From the NCBI GenBank assembly GCA_964585925.1, contig CAZPFS010000013.1:1-47629 (forward strand): a DNA stretch of 47,629 bases, given 5' to 3'. Below the pieces are notes generated by a model. That model had not been told where the DNA came from. It did no database searches and saw nothing but the letters and a program-made list of their open reading frames with translations. The stretch comes from JAAZLS01 sp964585925 (GTDB lineage: Bacteria; Bacillota; Dethiobacteria; DTU022). The translations under genes were made by a program, and so were the position numbers. This document shows, in pieces, positions 42,994-47,629 of the stretch (positions are counted from its first letter, which is position 1; each line of letters starts with the position of its first letter).

Positions 42994-43023
42994 TTGACCA
43001 TAAATTTAGCCATATGCTATACT
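42994..43023 (+). promoter_or_regulatory. extended -10 promoter of the mop gene
   Basis: TTGACC (42994-42999) and TATACT (43018-43023) are separated by 18 bp, with TGC just before the -10 (extended -10). The predicted start near 43030 falls on a perfect palindrome. Confidence 0.75.
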
Positions 43024-43027
43024 GTTG

Positions 43028-43047
43028 GTAGATATCTAGATATCTAC
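43028..43047. promoter_or_regulatory. 20-bp perfect palindrome at the transcription start, likely operator
   Basis: GTAGATATCTAGATATCTAC reads the same on both strands. It begins five bases after the -10 box, so a bound protein would block transcription initiation. No regulator gene of obvious match is adjacent. I do not know the cognate family. Confidence 0.6.
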
Positions 43048-43085
43048 ATTGAAAAAATGAATATTGTTAATCCGAGTTGGTGGTC

Positions 43086-43186
43086 CTAAACGACAGGCAT
43101 GGCAGCCAACCTAGGAGGCCAAAATCCTCCGAGGGTTTTACCGGAAACGGTAAAGCCTCCCGCTCTGGAAAGGAGAAATTGTTTAG
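43086..43186 (+). ncRNA. Moco-riboswitch-like aptamer
   Basis: CTAAAC (43086-43091) and GTTTAG (43181-43186) close the structure. Inside are a GGAGG/CCTCC hairpin (43114-43130), a TTTACCG-GAAA-CGGTAAA stem with a GNRA tetraloop (about 43137-43154), and the conserved-looking GCCTCCC followed by GGAAAGGAG (43155-43175). These features match the molybdenum cofactor RNA motif, which binds Moco and represses genes for molybdenum enzymes and cofactor synthesis. A related class is thought to sense the tungsten cofactor. Identity is from pattern recognition, not from a covariance search. Confidence 0.75.
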
Positions 43187-43199
43187 TCGCATCTTGTCT

Positions 43200-43235
43200 T
43201 TAGTGCGCCTTTCTTGAGGCGCACTAATTTTTTTT
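43200..43235 (+). terminator. intrinsic terminator after the riboswitch-like leader
   Basis: TTAGTGCGCC (43200-43209) and GGCGCACTAA (43218-43227) form a perfect 10-bp stem, followed by eight T residues (43228-43235). It lies 13 nt downstream of the aptamer and 25 nt upstream of the coding start, the usual place for a ligand-controlled terminator. Confidence 0.9.
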
Positions 43236-43260
43236 AAATTCATAAACTGGAGGGAACATA

Positions 43261-45936
43261 TTGGTACAAAGTAAAATTCAAGTAGAGTTGAAAATCAATG
43301 GCCTTACATACCGGGTAGTGGTTGATCCTGAGATGACCCTGCTTGATCTGCTCCGGAACGAACTGCATTTAACCGGGGCCAAGCAATCCTGCGATCAGGT
43401 CGGCCAGTGCGGAGCATGCACGGTAATTGTCGACGGAAAAGCGGTCAGATCATGCCTGATAAAAGCTTGCAAACTGAGCGGTGCTGACGTGATTACTGTG
43501 GAAGGGCTGGGCACCCCGAAAAACCCGCACCTGATCCAGGAGGCTTTTGTCCTGGCAGGTGCCATACAGTGCGGGTTTTGTATTCCCGGGATGATCATGT
43601 CTGCCAAAGCGTTGCTGGACCGGAACAACAACCCTGGCGAAAAGGAGATCAAGAAGGCCCTGCGCCATAACTTGTGCCGCTGTACAGGATATGCCAAGAT
43701 CATCGATGCTATCAAACTGGCCGGACGCTTTATCCGCGGTGAGATCAAACCGGAGGATATACGGCCAGATCCCGACGGCCCCAAGATTGGTGTTTCCCAT
43801 CCCCGTCCCTCGGCAATGGACAAGGCTTGTGGGGTAACCAGGTTCACCGCAGATATAATTGTCCCCGGTGCATTGGAACTGGCCGTTGTGCGCAGTCTTT
43901 ATCCCCATGCGCTGATCAAAAAAATCGATTATTCGAAAGCCGAGCAAATGCCGGGCGTGGCCGGCGTGATGACGGCGAAGGACATCAAGGGCACCAACCG
44001 CCTAAAATTGTATATCGATGACCGGCCTGTTCTCTGCGAGGATAAGGTGCGTTATATCGGTGATCCGGTGGTGGCGGTGGCGGCGGAAACCATGGAACAG
44101 GCGGTGGCTGCGGCCGGGAAGATAAAGATAGAGTATTCGCTTCTTCCGGTGGTAGATTCTCCGGAGAAGGCGCTGGCTGAAGGGGCGATCCGGGTTCATG
44201 ATGATCGGCCCAACCTCTGCTACAGTCAACCCCAGATCAGGGGAAACGCGGAGAAGGCGCTAAATGAGTCGGCGGTGGTGGCTGAAGCCCACCTTACTAC
44301 CCAGATCAACCATCAGGCACCATTGGAAACAGAAGCCTGTCTATCTTATATGGAGGAGGAGGGGGAAGATGCCCAACTGGTGGTGATCGGCCGCAGCATA
44401 AACATTCACAAGCATCTTTCCATGCTGCAGGAGGCACTGGGTTGGAACAACATGCGTTACGAGGAGGCCTTTGCGGGGGGGCAATTCGGAATCAAGATAG
44501 AGGTTACCTCCGAAGGCATTGCTGCCGGAGCGGCACTGCACTTTAAACGGCCCGTGCGTTATATTCCCGGTCTGCAGGAATCAATGCTCATGTCGCCGAA
44601 ACGGCATCCCTTTGATATGCGGGTTAAACTCGGCGCCGACGAAAAAGGCAATATTTCCGCCTATAAAATAGATATACTGGCGGATAACGGCGCCTACCAC
44701 TCCAATGGCGATGTTATTGTTAACCGGGCGTTACTGATGTTGTCCGGTTCGTATCACATCCCCAATCTTCATGCCACCAGCAGACTGGTTTATACCAACA
44801 ATCCCTGGGGATCGGCGGCACGGGGAGCCGGCCCGCCGCAAACCCATTTCGCGCTGGAATGCGCGGTAAATATGCTGGCCGAAAAAATGGGCATCGATCC
44901 TCTGGAATTCCGGCTGAAAAATTCGCTCAAGCCTGGTCAGGCCAAATCAACTGGCGATGTAGTGGAACAATGGCCTTTCCCTGAAATGTGTGAGGCTATG
45001 AGACCCCACTATGAACGTGCCCGCCGGGAAGCTCGGCAGAACCAGAACGGTATAACTAGGCGCGGGATGGGGCTGGCGGCCGGTGCATTTGGTATCGGCG
45101 GCCCCGGGGATCAAGGATTTGCGGCAGTGGAAATGGATCCCGACGACGGGGTAACGGTATATGCTGCAGTAGCAGATCCCGGTGAGGGTAATGATTCCAT
45201 GCTCAGCCAATTAGCAGCCGACAGTCTCGGCCTGTCTTTGGAAAAGGTTCGGCTCTCTACCAGGAACACGGATTTGACTACTGCTACCGGTCCGGCAGCC
45301 GGCAGCCGGATCACCTATATGGTAGGCGGGGCACTGGTAAATGCGCTGGATCAACTGAAACAGGCCATGAAGGAGACTGGGGCGACCACCTACCAGGGAC
45401 TCAGGGATGCCGGGCGGCCTACCCGTTATATGGGTACAAAGAGAACATTTCAGTCCGGACCGCTCGATTCCCAGACGGGGCAAGGACCCTCCTTTGAATC
45501 CCAGGTTCATGCCCTACAATTGGCCGAGATAGAGGTCAATATGGAGACAGGCGCCGTAAAAATTCTCAAAATGACTACCGCCGTAGACTCGGGTCCGGTA
45601 ATTCATCTTCAGAACTTTGAGGGACAGTTGGAGGGGGGCGCTGATATGGGGGCCGGCTATGCGCTGCGCGAGGAGTATATTGCCGGGCAGACCAGAGACT
45701 GGGTCACGTTCAAATTTCCGGGTATCAATCACTCCTTCCCCATGGAATCGATTATCCGGGAAACTCCGCGCATACATGGAACCAAAGGCTCCATCGGGGT
45801 CGGCGAAATGACCATGCTTCCCACAGCCCCGGCTATCATTAGTGCGATCAATGATGCTGCCGGGGTCTGGATCTGCGATCTGCCGGCCACGCCGGAAAAA
45901 ATCAAAAAGGCTTTGGCTGGATTTGGATCCAAATAA
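43261..45936 (+). CDS. mop: Mop-type molybdenum aldehyde oxidoreductase
   Basis: This 891-residue single-chain enzyme has N-terminal [2Fe-2S] domains (about 8-160). Cluster I uses Cys44, Cys50, Cys53 and Cys65; cluster II uses IQCGFCIPG and LCRCTGY. A molybdopterin domain follows from about residue 180. The layout and length are those of the Desulfovibrio gigas aldehyde oxidoreductase, including the absence of a FAD domain. Segments such as AGGQFGIKIEVTSEGIAAGA and AARGAGPPQTHFALECAVN line the active site, and Glu849 in SIGVGEMTMLPTAP is the catalytic base. The TTG start has GGAGG upstream. Control is layered: promoter palindrome, riboswitch-like leader and terminator. The substrate is uncertain, and selenium use cannot be told from sequence. 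Confidence 0.9.
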   Translation: MVQSKIQVELKINGLTYRVVVDPEMTLLDLLRNELHLTGAKQSCDQVGQCGACTVIVDGKAVRSCLIKACKLSGADVITVEGLGTPKNPHLIQEAFVLAGAIQCGFCIPGMIMSAKALLDRNNNPGEKEIKKALRHNLCRCTGYAKIIDAIKLAGRFIRGEIKPEDIRPDPDGPKIGVSHPRPSAMDKACGVTRFTADIIVPGALELAVVRSLYPHALIKKIDYSKAEQMPGVAGVMTAKDIKGTNRLKLYIDDRPVLCEDKVRYIGDPVVAVAAETMEQAVAAAGKIKIEYSLLPVVDSPEKALAEGAIRVHDDRPNLCYSQPQIRGNAEKALNESAVVAEAHLTTQINHQAPLETEACLSYMEEEGEDAQLVVIGRSINIHKHLSMLQEALGWNNMRYEEAFAGGQFGIKIEVTSEGIAAGAALHFKRPVRYIPGLQESMLMSPKRHPFDMRVKLGADEKGNISAYKIDILADNGAYHSNGDVIVNRALLMLSGSYHIPNLHATSRLVYTNNPWGSAARGAGPPQTHFALECAVNMLAEKMGIDPLEFRLKNSLKPGQAKSTGDVVEQWPFPEMCEAMRPHYERARREARQNQNGITRRGMGLAAGAFGIGGPGDQGFAAVEMDPDDGVTVYAAVADPGEGNDSMLSQLAADSLGLSLEKVRLSTRNTDLTTATGPAAGSRITYMVGGALVNALDQLKQAMKETGATTYQGLRDAGRPTRYMGTKRTFQSGPLDSQTGQGPSFESQVHALQLAEIEVNMETGAVKILKMTTAVDSGPVIHLQNFEGQLEGGADMGAGYALREEYIAGQTRDWVTFKFPGINHSFPMESIIRETPRIHGTKGSIGVGEMTMLPTAPAIISAINDAAGVWICDLPATPEKIKKALAGFGSK

Positions 45937-46023
45937 TGTTGTATATTATCAAAAGGAGAGGTATTTTACTTTCCTGCGGTATACCTCGCCCGATCCGAAA
46001 GCAGATTCAAGGGGTCATAGTTC

Positions 46024-47187
46024 ATGTCAGATAACAGGATCATCTACCTGGATAATGCGGCCACCTCATTTCCCAAACCACGGGAAGTGCTGGAAAAGAT
46101 GGTAGATACTTATGCCCGGCTGGGGGTTTCCCCCGGCCGGGGCAGTTATGATCTGGCCGTGGAGGCCGATGAACTGGTTTTCGGGATCAGAAAAAAGATC
46201 GCCCGTTTTTTTGGGGCGCCCGATCCGGAAAGGGTTATTTTTGCGGCCAATGCTACCGATGCCCTGAACATGGCTATCCAGGGATTGCTCCGCCCGGGCG
46301 ATCACGTTGTTTCTACCAGATTGGAACATAATTCCGTTTTGCGACCCCTTTATCATTTACGGAAACTGTACGGGATAGAGTATGATCTGGTTCCCTTTGA
46401 CTGCCGGGGGCAGATCGATCCCGATGAAATAGACAAGTTTATCAGGCCCAGTACCAGGCTGGTTATAATCTGCCATGCCTCCAATGTACTGGGAAGTGTT
46501 CAGCAGGTATCCCGGATTGCTTGTATCTGTTCAGAACGCCGGGTACCCCTGTTGCTTGATGTGGCCCAGAGCGCGGGGCATATTCCGGTCGATATGAGCG
46601 GCTGGCATATCCAGGCGATTGCTTTTACCGGCCACAAGGCACTCCTGGGGCCGGGGGGTAGCGGGGGGCTTGTCCTTTCCCCGGAACTGGATGTTGTCTC
46701 CACCCGGTTCGGTGGAACCGGCATTGATTCGGGCAGCCCGGTTCACACCCAGGATTTTCCCCACCGCCTGGAGGCGGGAACGCTCAATCTGGCCGGTATT
46801 TTCGGTCTTTCGGCAGGGATAGATTATCTGAAAAAAGAAGGGTTTCCGGGAAATGGCCCGCCCTGGGAAATGGCTTTGATCAACCGCCTTTACGAGGGTC
46901 TTTGCTCCCTCCCCGGTGTGGTTATACACAGCCCGCCGCCTCCGGAACAAGGCGTGCCTGTACTAACCTGTTCCATCAAGGGGATGACCTCCGCCGATGT
47001 TGGCGATATTTTGGATGGCGATTTTCAGATCGCGGTCCGTACCGGGTTGCATTGTGCTCCGCTGGTACACGAAACCCTGGGAACAGACGTTACCGGCGCT
47101 GTGCGGTTCAGCCCGGGCCGGTTTAATACCGAGTGGGATATAGACCGGGCGATAGAAGCGATGGCCGCTATCTCTGCCGGGAGATGA
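46024..47187 (+). CDS. cysteine desulfurase family protein (selenium-hydroxylase-associated type)
   Basis: This 387-residue PLP enzyme of the NifS/SufS class-V aminotransferase fold shows HTQDFPHRLEAGTLNLAGIF and the PLP-lysine motif FTGHKALLGP, with Lys195. Catalytic Cys334 lies in RTGLHCAPLVHETLG. It resembles the EF2568 group of desulfurases, which accompanies selenium-dependent molybdenum hydroxylases. A role in delivering sulfur or selenium to the Mo cofactor of the adjacent enzyme is likely. It follows the Mop-type gene by 87 bp on the same strand and may share its riboswitch-controlled transcript. Confidence 0.85.
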   Translation: MSDNRIIYLDNAATSFPKPREVLEKMVDTYARLGVSPGRGSYDLAVEADELVFGIRKKIARFFGAPDPERVIFAANATDALNMAIQGLLRPGDHVVSTRLEHNSVLRPLYHLRKLYGIEYDLVPFDCRGQIDPDEIDKFIRPSTRLVIICHASNVLGSVQQVSRIACICSERRVPLLLDVAQSAGHIPVDMSGWHIQAIAFTGHKALLGPGGSGGLVLSPELDVVSTRFGGTGIDSGSPVHTQDFPHRLEAGTLNLAGIFGLSAGIDYLKKEGFPGNGPPWEMALINRLYEGLCSLPGVVIHSPPPPEQGVPVLTCSIKGMTSADVGDILDGDFQIAVRTGLHCAPLVHETLGTDVTGAVRFSPGRFNTEWDIDRAIEAMAAISAGR

Positions 47188-47295
47188 TCAGAACCGACAA
47201 GGAAACCCTGTGCAGTTGCTAAAAACCAAACAATTCTTGTTAGAATATATACAACCTATCTTTAGGAATAAAAGATGAAAAAATGGTGTTAAAGC

Positions 47296-47629
47296 TCACA
47301 ACCTTTGCTTTAGCATCTTTTTAATTTGCGACTCATTAAGAAAATAATTGGTAATTGGTAATTTAAATTCAGCTGCCAGGTTTTTTATAAGCTCGGAAGA
47401 AGCCGTAATATTTACATATCTATCCTGTTCCAATTTTACAACCCTGAACTCCCGGATGAACCTGATCAGCTTCTCTGTGCAAAATTTATTCCCTAGCACC
47501 TTGAATTGCAGGAGCCTGATCAGAAGCACGGACAGATAGCAGATCAGGAAATGACCATAGATGGATGCTGTCTTGGGGTTGTATGTGGCGACCCTTTTTC
47601 CTTGAGCCTTACAGTATGTTTCCTTCCGC
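47296..47629 (-). mobile_element. C-terminal part of an IS4/IS1634-type DDE transposase, cut by window edge
   Basis: On the minus strand an open frame enters from beyond the right window edge and ends at 47296. It reads RVATYNPKTASIYGHFLICY and then LSVLLIRLLQFK, the end of the catalytic domain of IS4/IS1634-group transposases, where the conserved C-terminal helix bundle lies. FIREFRVVKLEQDRYVN and the ending KKMLKQRL follow. The N-terminal part and the element ends are outside the window, so intactness is unknown. 47188-47295 looks non-coding and may hold the element's left end. Confidence 0.7.

Overview
The window looks like the chromosome of an anaerobic, Gram-positive-type bacterium of the class Clostridia. 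This rests on the gene content: a BlaI/M56 pair, a SigV/RsiV pair, a GC content near 50 percent, TTG and GTG starts behind strong GGAGG-type ribosome sites, and several molybdenum hydroxylase subunits. The genome appears to decode selenocysteine, because an AhpC-type peroxiredoxin (20971-21690) has an in-frame UGA exactly at its peroxidatic position. No species can be assigned from the sequence alone.

Layout. 1-1936 holds small membrane and regulator genes plus hairpin repeats. 1937-6900 is a graveyard of defence and mobile genes. It contains a frameshifted brxA, a brxB start fused by deletion to a brxL end, a rhuM remnant, the HD-domain start of cas3, an IS transposase start and a nuclease-associated C-terminal fragment. 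Two intact genes (3909-5354) sit among them. 6943-12691 carries an esterase, a SagB-like oxidoreductase, membrane proteins and a MarR operon. 12724-16404 (minus) is a MacAB-like efflux system. 17096-19888 is a sigV-rsiV-lipoprotein operon interrupted by a small mobile element. 20214-24170 holds a DUF364 protein, the selenoprotein peroxiredoxin, and a BlaI/M56 sensor pair with twin operators.

24457-32004 is a selenium/molybdenum locus: a LysR regulator, a YedE-type putative selenium transporter, a TusA-like sulfur/selenium carrier, a DUF3343 fusion, a YjeF-C-like protein, and the Mo, FAD and 2Fe-2S subunits of a xanthine-dehydrogenase-family enzyme. 32138-37781 is a probable surface polysaccharide region (GT2 synthase, DUF2334 deacetylase-like protein, TIM-barrel glycosidase-like protein, UDP-GlcNAc 2-epimerase). 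37770-40556 carries a FAD-Rieske oxidoreductase and a DUF4349 lipoprotein. tRNA-Ala(CGC) follows, then OppD/OppF ATPases without their permeases. 42994-47187 is a second molybdoenzyme unit: an extended -10 promoter, a perfect 20-bp palindrome at the predicted transcription start, a Moco-riboswitch-like aptamer, an intrinsic terminator, a Mop-type aldehyde oxidoreductase, and a cysteine desulfurase of the type linked to selenium-dependent hydroxylases. The window ends inside a DDE transposase gene.

How it fits together. The selenoprotein, YedE, the TusA-like carrier, DUF3343, the desulfurase and two molybdenum hydroxylases suggest that selenium supply and molybdenum enzyme maturation are coordinated here. 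Whether either hydroxylase actually carries selenium cannot be read from sequence. The most interesting regulatory points are the layered control upstream of the Mop-type gene and an unidentified foldable leader upstream of the LysR gene.
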